DNA of 39,040 bases from SZUA-254 sp035292425 (GTDB lineage Bacteria; Bacteroidota; Ignavibacteria; UBA10030; SZUA-254), in NCBI GenBank assembly GCA_035292425.1, contig DATDQD010000300.1, positions 1 through 39,040 on the forward strand. The letters run 5' to 3'. Positions 17,128-25,048 of this stretch are shown here, piece by piece. Both the position numbers and the translations under genes were made by a program. Position 1 is the stretch's first letter, and the number at the start of each line of letters is the position of its first letter. Under the pieces are notes generated by a model. The model was not told the DNA's origin. It saw only the letters and a program-made list of their open reading frames with translations, and did not search any database.

Positions 17128-18135
17128 ATGCTCAAGAAATTCAACCTGGTCAATAACGCACTTGTACCTTCCGATGTGCCGGAGAGCCCCGTGCTCATCT
17201 TCATCAATCCCGACGCATCCGAGGCGGAGATGCTGAAGAGGGAATTCGAAGTGGACGAACACTCCCTCCTCTCGGCGCTCGACCCGGACGAGGAATCGCG
17301 CGCCGAGATCGACGGCGAAACCATCGCGATGATCTGGAAGCGCCCGATGAACTATTCGGGGCAGGACAACTTTTATTTCAACGTCGCCTCCGTGGGGCTC
17401 TTCCTCGCGAAGGGCCGGCTCGCCATGGTTCTCACCGAGGACGTCTCGATCACGCCGACCGGGGCGCGGAGGGCCCAGAAGCTCGGCACCCCTCTCGATC
17501 TGATGCTGGCGTTCCTCTACGAAACCATCCACCATTACCTGGAACACCTGAAGGTGATCAAGATGATCGCCAGGGACCTGCAACAGAAGATCAACACCTC
17601 GATGGAGAACAAGCACCTGATCCAGATGTTCAACCTCAGCGAGAGCCTGGTCTACTACGCCAACGCGATCAACGGCAACAACGCGGTCCTGACCCGGCTG
17701 AAATCCCACGCCGAGAAAACGGGGCTGGCCGAGCGGATCCCCGACCTGCTGGACGACCTCATCATCGAGAATAACCAGTGCTTCCGCCAGACCGAAATCT
17801 ACGCGACGGTCTTCTCCGGCCTGATGGACGCCAGGGGATCGCTGGTGAACAACAACATGAACGTCCTGCTGAAAAACCTGACCATCATCAATATTGTTTT
17901 CCTTCCCCTGAACCTCGTCGCCGGCATCGGGGGGATGAGCGAATTCACCCTGTGGACGAGCGGGATCGACTGGCGGGTTTCGTACACGATCCTCCTCGTG
18001 ACCATGCTCCTGATCGGGTGGCTGACGGCGTTTCTGCTGGGGAGGATGGGATTCGCGCAACCGATGAAACGAAAACGCGTACACAAACGAAAATCCCCAT
18101 TCCAGCAACACACACCAGGCACGAAAAACCGATGA
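17128..18135 (+). CDS. CorA-family divalent cation channel with GMS motif
   Basis: A 335-residue CorA-type protein. The large N-terminal cytoplasmic domain with a long helical stalk runs to about residue 250. TM1 ends in the signature loop, which reads GIGGMSEF, so the canonical GMN is GMS (Gly269, Met270, Ser271). TM2 follows at about 285-305. CorA proteins form pentameric Mg, Co or Ni channels, and changes in GMN often alter selectivity, so the ion is uncertain. After TM2 there is a basic tail (MKRKRVHKRK) and a low-complexity end of about 20 residues, unusual for the family. GGAGG lies 9 bases upstream. The stop overlaps the start of the S9 peptidase gene. Confidence 0.88.
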   Translation: MLKKFNLVNNALVPSDVPESPVLIFINPDASEAEMLKREFEVDEHSLLSALDPDEESRAEIDGETIAMIWKRPMNYSGQDNFYFNVASVGLFLAKGRLAMVLTEDVSITPTGARRAQKLGTPLDLMLAFLYETIHHYLEHLKVIKMIARDLQQKINTSMENKHLIQMFNLSESLVYYANAINGNNAVLTRLKSHAEKTGLAERIPDLLDDLIIENNQCFRQTEIYATVFSGLMDARGSLVNNNMNVLLKNLTIINIVFLPLNLVAGIGGMSEFTLWTSGIDWRVSYTILLVTMLLIGWLTAFLLGRMGFAQPMKRKRVHKRKSPFQQHTPGTKNR

Positions 18136-20060
18136 AACCGACCATCTTCATTTCCGTCCTGCTCCCTGCGCTCATCCTGCTGTCTTCCTGCGGGCCAAAA
18201 AGCACCGAGGCGCCGAAGAGCGTCCCGCTCTATTCCGTCGAACAGTTCTATAAGAACACGCGGATCATGGCGGGGGCGTTCTCCCCGGACGAAACGCGCC
18301 TGCTCGTGACGGGCGACCAGTCCGGCATCTTCAACCTCCACGAGATCACCATCGCCGACGGTTCGCAGCGCGCAATCACCAGCTCGTCGGTGGAATCGTT
18401 CTACGCCGTCGACTACGTGCGCGGCACGGGCGACGTCCTCTACTCGGCGGACAAGGGCGGCAACGAGAACGACCACATCTATCTCCTCGGCCCCGACGGC
18501 GCCACGACCGACCTGACACCCGGCGAGAACGAGAAGGCGATGTTCGCCGGATGGTCGAAAGACAGGAAGACCATGTACTACCTGTCGAACCGCCGCGACC
18601 CGAAGCTCTTCGACCTCTACAAGATGATGGTCGGCACATGGAAGCCGGTGATGATGTACAGGAACGACCGGGGGTACCAGGTGAGCGGCATATCGTGGGA
18701 CGAGAAGACGATCGCGCTGACGCTGAGCATCACCACCAGCGTCAACCGCCTCTTCCTCCGCAGCCTCCCTGACGGGAAAATGACTGAAATCTCCGACCCG
18801 AAGACACCCGGAACCTACAACGCCTCCGATTTCAGCCTGGACAACAGTACTCTCCATTATATCACCGACGCCGGGAAGGAGTTCCAGTACCTGGTGAAGT
18901 ACGACATCACCGGCGGGCAGCGCTCGACCGTCTACGAAACGGGTTGGGACGTGATGTACAGCTATGTCTCCGAGGACGAGACATACAGGGTCATCGCCGT
19001 CAACGCCGACGGCAAGAACGTCCTGAAGATGACGGACAACCGGACCGGCGGCGAGGTCACGATACCGGCGATACCGGACGGCGACATCACCTCAGTATCG
19101 ATTTCCCCGAGCGAAAAGCTGATGCAGCTCACGGTCGGCACGTCGAAGGCCCCGGCCAACCTCTACATGTACACGTTCGCGACGAAGGAACTGAAGAAAC
19201 TCACCAGCACGCTCAACCCGGAAATCGAACCGGCAAACCTGGTGTCCGCGGAAGTCGTCCGCTTCAGGTCGTTCGACAGCCTGGAGATACCGGCCATCTT
19301 CTACAAGCCGCTCACCGCATCGCCGGAGAACAGGGTGCCTGCGCTCGTGTGGGTGCACGGCGGCCCCGGCGGGCAGTCGAGGGTCGGGTACTCGGCGTTC
19401 ATTCAATACCTCGTGAACCACGGGTACGCCGTCCTGGCGGTCAACAACCGCGGGAGCAGCGGTTACGGCAAGACGTTCTACACGATGGACGACCGCAACC
19501 ACGGCGACAGGGACCTGATGGATTGCGTGTACGGCAAGAAGCACATGCAGACGCTCGACTATATCGATGGCGAAAAGATCGGCATCCTCGGCGGATCGTA
19601 CGGCGGGTACATGACGATGGCCGCGATGACCTCCAGGCCGGAAGAGTTCATGGTCGGCGTGGACATCTTCGGCGTCACCAACTGGCTCCGCACCCTGCGG
19701 TCGGTGCCCCCGTACTGGGAATCCTTCAGAAAAGCGCTCTACGCAGAAATGGGCGATCCCTTTACCTCCGACTCCGTGCGTCTCTATGAAATATCCCCGC
19801 TCTTCCACGCGGACAGGATCAAGCATCCCGTGATTGTGCTGCAGGGAGCCAACGACGTGCGCGTCCTCCCGGCGGAATCCGACGACATCGTGGCGGCGAT
19901 GAAGAAGAATAACGTGCCGGTCGAATACATCGTGTTCCCCGACGAGGGACACGGCTTCGTCAAGAAGGAGAACGAGATCAGGGGCTATGGCGCCGTGCTG
20001 GCGTTCCTCGACAAATACCTGAAGGGGACCGCCCCGCTCGGGGATACCGGCGCGAACTGA
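18132..20060 (+). CDS. S9-family prolyl oligopeptidase-like lipoprotein
   Basis: A 642-residue protein with a lipoprotein leader (LILLSSC, Cys at about residue 18). Residues 30-380 form a WD/DPP-type propeller pattern. The catalytic alpha/beta hydrolase domain follows: WVHGGPGGQSR, the oxyanion strand NNRGSSGYGK, GGSYGGYM with nucleophile Ser489, GANDVRV with the Asp, and DEGHGF with the His. The triad is therefore complete. Members are dipeptidyl or acylaminoacyl peptidases. Here it is probably anchored in the periplasm and involved in peptide breakdown. The start at 18132, not an earlier in-frame codon inside corA, is decided by the leader. Its ATG overlaps the corA TGA. Confidence 0.9.
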   Translation: MKPTIFISVLLPALILLSSCGPKSTEAPKSVPLYSVEQFYKNTRIMAGAFSPDETRLLVTGDQSGIFNLHEITIADGSQRAITSSSVESFYAVDYVRGTGDVLYSADKGGNENDHIYLLGPDGATTDLTPGENEKAMFAGWSKDRKTMYYLSNRRDPKLFDLYKMMVGTWKPVMMYRNDRGYQVSGISWDEKTIALTLSITTSVNRLFLRSLPDGKMTEISDPKTPGTYNASDFSLDNSTLHYITDAGKEFQYLVKYDITGGQRSTVYETGWDVMYSYVSEDETYRVIAVNADGKNVLKMTDNRTGGEVTIPAIPDGDITSVSISPSEKLMQLTVGTSKAPANLYMYTFATKELKKLTSTLNPEIEPANLVSAEVVRFRSFDSLEIPAIFYKPLTASPENRVPALVWVHGGPGGQSRVGYSAFIQYLVNHGYAVLAVNNRGSSGYGKTFYTMDDRNHGDRDLMDCVYGKKHMQTLDYIDGEKIGILGGSYGGYMTMAAMTSRPEEFMVGVDIFGVTNWLRTLRSVPPYWESFRKALYAEMGDPFTSDSVRLYEISPLFHADRIKHPVIVLQGANDVRVLPAESDDIVAAMKKNNVPVEYIVFPDEGHGFVKKENEIRGYGAVLAFLDKYLKGTAPLGDTGAN

Positions 20061-20118
20061 TATCGCCCGTTCCGGCATCATCGAAGTCTTCCGGGCACCA
20101 ACCAGGCAGAGAAAAGTC

Positions 20119-20421
20119 ATGAAAGCTCCGTTGCGCACTCCGGCTGATGCGATCGTCAAAGGGCTGACGGTCATCCCCGGCGTCGGCCGGTCGATCGCAA
20201 AAGATCTCGCTGACATCGGGATCAGGAAGGTCGCCGACCTGAGGGGCAGGAACCCCGAGCGGCTCTACCGCAAATCGAACGATTTCGCGGGGCAGGTGCA
20301 GGACCGCTGTCTCCTGTACGTCTTCCGCTGCGCGGTATACTACGCCGAAACTGAGGGCAGGAAACGCGACCCTGAAAAATTGAAATGGTGGAACTGGAAA
20401 GACGGGGGAAAGTCGCGATGA
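20119..20421 (+). CDS. Helix-hairpin-helix (Cdd1-like) protein
   Basis: A 100-residue protein centred on a helix-hairpin-helix motif: LTVIPGVGRSIAKDLADIGI, then KVADLRGRNPERLYRKSN. The C-terminal part has a DRCLLYVFRCAVYYAE helix and a KLKWWNWKD tail. This order matches the small Cdd1 ('pathogenicity locus') family that I recall. HhH proteins usually bind DNA backbone without sequence specificity; this one has no attached nuclease or polymerase. The stop overlaps the start of the carbonic anhydrase gene in an ATGA, so the two are probably translated together. Confidence 0.75.
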   Translation: MKAPLRTPADAIVKGLTVIPGVGRSIAKDLADIGIRKVADLRGRNPERLYRKSNDFAGQVQDRCLLYVFRCAVYYAETEGRKRDPEKLKWWNWKDGGKSR

Positions 20422-20966
20422 ACAGACTCCTGACGGTCACCTCGCCCTCCGACATCCCCTCCCCCTACCGGGGGACGCCGATCGGCCTTCTCCTTGAATA
20501 CCACAACCTCGGGCGAACCCATGAGCCATATACCTCCGCGAACCTCCTGATCGGGATGTGCATGGACAACCGGAAACATCTGAACATCCCCGATAATTTC
20601 GCCTTCATCATACGGGCCGGCGGCGCGAACCTCCGGTACAGCGAATTCAAGGTCTCGTACGCGATCGCCGTCGGCGGCGTGCACGCGGTGGCACTCATCG
20701 GCCACACACAGTGCGGCATGGTGAACCTCGTCGCCCGCAGGGAACAGTTCGTCGCCGGACTCGTGGAGAACGCCGGTTGGACGAGGCAGGCCGCCGAGGA
20801 TCATTTTCATGACTACGCCCCGATGTTCGAGATCAACAACGAAATCGACTTCATCCTGAGCGAAGTGAAGAGGCTCCGGACGAGATATCCTGCAATTCTC
20901 TTCGCGCCGATGCTTTACCGGGTGGAAGACAACCGTCTTTATCTCATCCGGGAGGACGCCGGGTAA
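20418..20966 (+). CDS. Beta-class carbonic anhydrase-like protein
   Basis: A 182-residue cytosolic protein with the beta-carbonic anhydrase zinc site: CMDNR (Cys48, with Asp50 and Arg52 as the dyad) and HTQC (His96, Cys99). The strand AFIIRAGGANLRYSEF and the segment AVALIGHTQCGM fit the fold. It would interconvert CO2 and bicarbonate. I chose ATG 20418, which overlaps the stop of the HhH gene, over an in-frame ATG 33 bases upstream inside that gene. Compared with typical members the N-terminal arm is short. The link to an HhH gene is odd and unexplained. Activity is inferred from the complete ligand set. Confidence 0.8.
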   Translation: MNRLLTVTSPSDIPSPYRGTPIGLLLEYHNLGRTHEPYTSANLLIGMCMDNRKHLNIPDNFAFIIRAGGANLRYSEFKVSYAIAVGGVHAVALIGHTQCGMVNLVARREQFVAGLVENAGWTRQAAEDHFHDYAPMFEINNEIDFILSEVKRLRTRYPAILFAPMLYRVEDNRLYLIREDAG

Positions 20967-21013
20967 CCGGCTCCCCATCCGTTCTTCTTCTCCCACAGCA
21001 TGCTCAACAAACC

Positions 21014-21376
21014 ATGACGAACACTTTTCTCTATCTTCTCCTCGGCCTGGCAGCCGGGACCCTCAGCGGCCTGGTCGGGATCGGCGGCGGAATCGTCGTC
21101 ATCCCGGCGCTGGTCTACTTCTTCGGCTTCACCCAGCACCAGGCCCAGGGCACCACGCTCGCGCTCATGGTGCCGCCGATCGGCCTGCTGGCGGCGTGGA
21201 CATACTACGAGCGGGGGCACGTGGACCTGGAGATCGCCGGCCTCATCTGCGCCGGTTTCTTCCTCGGGGGCTTCCTGGGCGGGAAAATGGCGGTCGCGAT
21301 TCCGGATACGCTGCTCCAGAAGCTCTTCGGCGGGTTCCTCCTCCTGATCTCGCTGAAGATGCTGTTCACGAAGTAA
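21014..21376 (+). CDS. Half-size TauE/SafE membrane protein
   Basis: A 120-residue protein with about four membrane segments, corresponding to a single DUF81 repeat. The glycine-rich signature GTLSGLVGIGGGIVVIPAL is intact, followed by HQAQGTTLALM and a C-terminal helix ending MLFTK. Full-length relatives have two such repeats (compare the 245-residue protein at 13209-13946), so this would have to pair with itself or another half. Such half-size genes are known in the family, so it need not be a fragment. The gene lies 47 bases after the carbonic anhydrase stop, and a promoter-like site lies just downstream. Confidence 0.8.
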   Translation: MTNTFLYLLLGLAAGTLSGLVGIGGGIVVIPALVYFFGFTQHQAQGTTLALMVPPIGLLAAWTYYERGHVDLEIAGLICAGFFLGGFLGGKMAVAIPDTLLQKLFGGFLLLISLKMLFTK

Positions 21377-21392
21377 CGCGGATCGGGCGGCC

Positions 21393-21421
21393 TTGCGAAT
21401 GCCTCGGGCGGTCAGTATATT
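21393..21421 (+). promoter_or_regulatory. Sigma70-type promoter candidate for the zinc ribbon gene
   Basis: TTGCGA at 21393-21398, an exact 17-base spacer and TATATT at 21416-21421 form a good sigma70-like pair. The zinc ribbon gene begins at 21479, about 57 bases downstream, leaving room for a leader. The site lies in the 102-base gap after the half-size TauE gene. Confidence 0.45.
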
Positions 21422-21478
21422 CCCGTCAGCCATTCCCGCACCTTTCTGAAATCCGGATATCGACGGAAGGACTATCCC

Positions 21479-21742
21479 ATGACCTATAAAAACTGCCAGA
21501 GCTGCGGCATGCCGCTCTCGAAAGATCCTCAGGGCGGCGGCACGGATGCCGACGGCACGAAGAGCGCGATGTACTGCAGCCATTGTTACCGGGCCGGAAG
21601 GTTCACTCAACCGGAGGTTACCGTCGGACAGATGCAGGACCTCGTGAAGGGAAAGCTGAAGGAGATGCGCATCCCCGGGTTTCTCGGGTATTTCTTCGTA
21701 AAGGGGATCCCGAAGCTGAAGCGCTGGTCTGCGAGCGCCTGA
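21479..21742 (+). CDS. Putative zinc ribbon protein
   Basis: An 87-residue soluble protein with four Cys in two pairs, CQSCGMPL (Cys6, Cys9) and CSHC (Cys33, Cys36), the layout of the small 'putative zinc ribbon domain' family (Zn_ribbon_2 type). A helix follows (VGQMQDLVKGKLKEM) and then a GYFFVKGIPKLKRW tail, as in annotated members. It may bind zinc and act in regulation, but no function is established. GGAAGGA lies 8 bases upstream. A good promoter candidate at 21393-21421 suggests it is transcribed on its own. Confidence 0.8.
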   Translation: MTYKNCQSCGMPLSKDPQGGGTDADGTKSAMYCSHCYRAGRFTQPEVTVGQMQDLVKGKLKEMRIPGFLGYFFVKGIPKLKRWSASA

Positions 21743-21812
21743 CCGGGTCCCGTCGCGGTAGCGGCGCCCGTTAACCGGGCAATGTTTTTGTCACGCACCA
21801 CAGGAGAATTCC

Positions 21813-23780
21813 ATGCCCCACTTCCATCGATTCCTTTCCTCCCTCCTCATCGTCATTGCCGCCTCCATCCCGTCCGCGGCGCAGGACGTCCTCAAGAAAT
21901 ACGAGCCGGTGAATTTTTCCCGAGTCACCATCGACGACGAGTTTTGGAAGCCGAAATTGGCGAAGGTGGCGACGGCCACGCTCGGCGCCTGCGTCTACCA
22001 GACGGAAATCAACACGCCGCGGATCAGGAATTACGAAAAAGTCGTCAGGGCGAAGGGCGAAAAGCATGAGGGGATCTACTACGACGACAGCGATGTCTAC
22101 AAGGCGCTCGAGGCGATGGCGTACTCCATCGCGACGCAGAAGGACAGCGCTCTCGAGGCGACGGCCGACCGGTGGATCGACGTCATCGCCGCCGCGCAGC
22201 GTCCCGACGGGTACCTGTTCACGTTCTACCAGCTGGGCGATATCACGCAGCGCTGGACCGAGATCGGAAAACACGAGGACTACTGCGCCGGGCACCTGAT
22301 CGAGGCGGGGGTCGCCTACTACAACGCGACCGGGAAAAGGAAGCTCCTCGATGTCGCGGTCCACTTCGCCGACCACATTGATTCCACCCTCCGCCTGCAG
22401 AACAGACCGTGGTTCAGCGGACACCAGGAGATCGAGCTCGCGCTCATGAAGCTCTACCGCCTCACCGGGAACGACCGTTACCTGAAGCTCGCCGATTGGT
22501 ACCTCTTCCAGCGCGGGCGCGGCCATTATACCTACGGCAAGGGATGGCTGACCCCGGATTACTGGCAGGACATGGCCCCCGTCAGGGAGCAGAAGGAGAT
22601 CACCGGGCACGCCGTCCGGGCGATGTACATGTATTCCGGGGCCGCGGACGTCGCGGCGGTCACCGGCGACGAGGAGTACGTGAAGGCGATGAAGACGGTC
22701 TGGGACGACGTGGTGAAAAGGAACATGTACGTCACCGGAGGGATCGGCGCGACCGGCGACAACGAGGGTTTCGGGAAGGACTATGACCTGCCGAACGACA
22801 ATGCCTATTGCGAAACCTGCGCCTCCGTCGGAATGGTCTTCTGGAACCACAGGATGAACCAGCTCACCGGGGACAGCCGCTACATCGACGTGCTCGAGAG
22901 GAGCCTCTACAACGGCGCGCTCGACGGGCTGAGCCTGAGCGGCGACAGGTTTTTCTACGACAACGTCCTGGCGTCGGACGGCCAGCACGCCAGGCGCGAG
23001 TGGTTTGGAACGGCCTGCTGCCCGTCGAACATTTCGCGGCTCGTGGCTTCGGTCGGCGATTACGTCTACGGACGTTCCGACGGAAGTCTCTGGGTGAACC
23101 TCTTCATCGGGAGCAGTGCCAGCATGTCCGTCGGCGGAGCCGACGTTGCCCTCAGGATGACGACGAGATACCCATGGGACGGCAAGGTCTCGATTTCCAT
23201 CGACCCGGGAAAGGAAACACGTTTCGCGCTGCGGCTGAGGCTGCCGGCATGGGCCGCGGGCTCATCGGAACCGGACGACATCTACAGTTACGCGGATTCC
23301 CGGCCCGGGAAAGTGTCGCTGAGCGTCAACGGCGCCGAGATTGCGCTGAACGTCGAACTGGGATACGTCGTGATTGAACGCGCCTGGAAGAAAGGCGATG
23401 TCGTGGAATACGTCATGCCGATGAACGTGGAGAAGGTGACATCCCGGCCGGAAGTCTCCGCCAACCGGGACCGGGTCGCGCTGCAGCGCGGACCGCTCGT
23501 CTATTGCGTGGAGGGGGCCGACAACGGCGGCGACGCGTGGAATTTCCTCCTTCCGGCGCAATCGGTGTTCGCCACCCGCCCATACAACGTGGCGGGCGAA
23601 CCGGTCGTTGCCATCGAGGCCGGCGTCAGCGCGTTCGGACCGGCCGAAAACGGCACGGATATCGGGATCACTCCGAAAAAAATCATCGCCATCCCTTATT
23701 ATGCCTGGGCCAACCGCGGCGGCAACCAGATGCAGGTCTGGCTCCCGACCAAAATCAAGGATATAAAGGTCAATCACTGA
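21813..23780 (+). CDS. GH127 beta-L-arabinofuranosidase, exported
   Basis: A 655-residue protein with a signal peptide (cleavage near SAAQD) and the GH127 (DUF1680) fold pattern. The N-terminal alpha/alpha barrel carries blocks such as DDEFWKPKL, VYKALEAMAY and DGYLFTFY. The Zn and nucleophile residues of the family are present: YCETCASVG (Glu334, Cys336) and TACCPSN (Cys402, Cys403; in characterised members the first Cys of this pair is the nucleophile). Members remove terminal beta-L-arabinofuranose from plant hydroxyproline-rich glycoprotein or pectic sugars. It is followed after one base by an aldose 1-epimerase and then a GH3 gene, which fits a secreted glycan-degrading operon. GAGAA is 7 bases upstream. 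Confidence 0.9.
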   Translation: MPHFHRFLSSLLIVIAASIPSAAQDVLKKYEPVNFSRVTIDDEFWKPKLAKVATATLGACVYQTEINTPRIRNYEKVVRAKGEKHEGIYYDDSDVYKALEAMAYSIATQKDSALEATADRWIDVIAAAQRPDGYLFTFYQLGDITQRWTEIGKHEDYCAGHLIEAGVAYYNATGKRKLLDVAVHFADHIDSTLRLQNRPWFSGHQEIELALMKLYRLTGNDRYLKLADWYLFQRGRGHYTYGKGWLTPDYWQDMAPVREQKEITGHAVRAMYMYSGAADVAAVTGDEEYVKAMKTVWDDVVKRNMYVTGGIGATGDNEGFGKDYDLPNDNAYCETCASVGMVFWNHRMNQLTGDSRYIDVLERSLYNGALDGLSLSGDRFFYDNVLASDGQHARREWFGTACCPSNISRLVASVGDYVYGRSDGSLWVNLFIGSSASMSVGGADVALRMTTRYPWDGKVSISIDPGKETRFALRLRLPAWAAGSSEPDDIYSYADSRPGKVSLSVNGAEIALNVELGYVVIERAWKKGDVVEYVMPMNVEKVTSRPEVSANRDRVALQRGPLVYCVEGADNGGDAWNFLLPAQSVFATRPYNVAGEPVVAIEAGVSAFGPAENGTDIGITPKKIIAIPYYAWANRGGNQMQVWLPTKIKDIKVNH

Positions 23781-23781
23781 T

Positions 23782-25008
23782 ATGAATAAGACGCGAATAT
23801 TCCGCCGGCGAACGGCCCCCCGCCCGGGCGGCGGCCGGTGCATCGCGCTCCGGGGGCTGATTACTCTGGCGCTCGCGACTTCCGCCGCCGCCCTCCTCTC
23901 CTGCAACCCCCAACGTCAAGAACCGAAACCAGGGACAATGAACAACTCAATCTCGACGGCGGCCGGTGCGCCGTCAGTCACACAATCCCCCTACGGTACC
24001 GTGGAGGGCAGGGATATCGCGCAATTCACGCTCACCAACGCCGGCGGGATGGTCGTGAAGATCATCAACTACGGGGCCACCGTCACGCACGTCATGACGC
24101 CGGGGCGCGACGGGACGATGGGCGATGTGGTCCTCGGGTTCGACTCGCTCGGCGGGTATCTCCGTTTGGACAACCCGTACTTCGGATGCATCGCCGGCCG
24201 CTACGCCAACCGCATTGCGGGCGCGAAGTTCGAACTGGACGGGGCCACATACACGCTGGCGGCGAACAACAACGGCAACTCGCTCCACGGCGGACTGAAG
24301 GGTTTCGACAAGGCGGTCTGGTACGCGTCTCCCCTCCCCGGGGACGATGGCGTGAAATTCTCGTACCACAGCAGGGACGGCGAGGAGGGGTACCCCGGGA
24401 ACCTTCATGCGGAAGTGACCTACACACTCTCTGCCGACAACGCGTTGAAGATCGAATACTCGGCCACGACCGACAAGGCCACGCCGGTCAACCTCACCCA
24501 CCACAGTTATTTCAACCTCTCGGGCGGCAGGGAGCCCACCATCCTCGGGCATGAACTGATGATCAGGGCCGACCGGTACACCGAGGTGAACGAGCTCCTC
24601 ATCCCCACCGGACGGCTGCCGGAAGTCCTCGGGACCCCGATGGATTTCACGACTCCGAAGACGATCGGCGCCGGGATCGGGGCGGTGGCGGGAGGATACG
24701 ACCACAACTGGGCGTTGACGGAACCCGGCATATCCCCGACCCCGTCGGCGACGCTCTACGACCCCGGGAGCGGACGACTCATGGAGGTCTTCACGACGGA
24801 GCCGGGAATACAGTTCTACGCGGGCAATTTCCTGAACCGGACCCTCCCGGGTAAAGGCGGCATGGTCTATCCCAAACACGCGGGACTCTGTCTCGAGGCC
24901 CAGCATTTTCCCGATTCACCGCACCGGCCGTCATTCCCCAACACGATCCTGAGGCCCGGCATCCTCTATAAACAGACGACGATCTATAAATTCTCAGTCC
25001 GGCAATGA
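23782..25008 (+). CDS. galM: Aldose 1-epimerase (mutarotase) lipoprotein
   Basis: A 408-residue protein. The mutarotase domain begins near residue 68 and has the catalytic-site blocks SLHGGLKGFDKAVW (His), NLTHHSYFNLSG (His) and LCLEAQHFPDSP (Glu as base). It interconverts alpha and beta anomers of sugars such as galactose, xylose or arabinose. The N-terminus has a basic segment, then a hydrophobic stretch and an LLSC lipobox at about residues 38-41, so it is probably a periplasmic lipoprotein, unlike the cytosolic enzyme of E. coli. Its ATG lies one base after the GH127 stop, so the two are probably translated together. The unusually long n-region before the lipobox leaves the exact start uncertain. 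Confidence 0.88.
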   Translation: MNKTRIFRRRTAPRPGGGRCIALRGLITLALATSAAALLSCNPQRQEPKPGTMNNSISTAAGAPSVTQSPYGTVEGRDIAQFTLTNAGGMVVKIINYGATVTHVMTPGRDGTMGDVVLGFDSLGGYLRLDNPYFGCIAGRYANRIAGAKFELDGATYTLAANNNGNSLHGGLKGFDKAVWYASPLPGDDGVKFSYHSRDGEEGYPGNLHAEVTYTLSADNALKIEYSATTDKATPVNLTHHSYFNLSGGREPTILGHELMIRADRYTEVNELLIPTGRLPEVLGTPMDFTTPKTIGAGIGAVAGGYDHNWALTEPGISPTPSATLYDPGSGRLMEVFTTEPGIQFYAGNFLNRTLPGKGGMVYPKHAGLCLEAQHFPDSPHRPSFPNTILRPGILYKQTTIYKFSVRQ

Positions 25009-25048
25009 AGCAGGCGCGCCCGCAGGCACGGCTCCGACATTCACCGGC

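Noticed and set aside
16459..18111. Long minus-strand open frame of about 550 codons opposite the propeller and CorA genes
   Set aside because: It lies antisense to well-supported genes in GC-rich DNA, has no recognisable domain, and its sequence is rich in the R, V, D and H residues typical of antisense frames.
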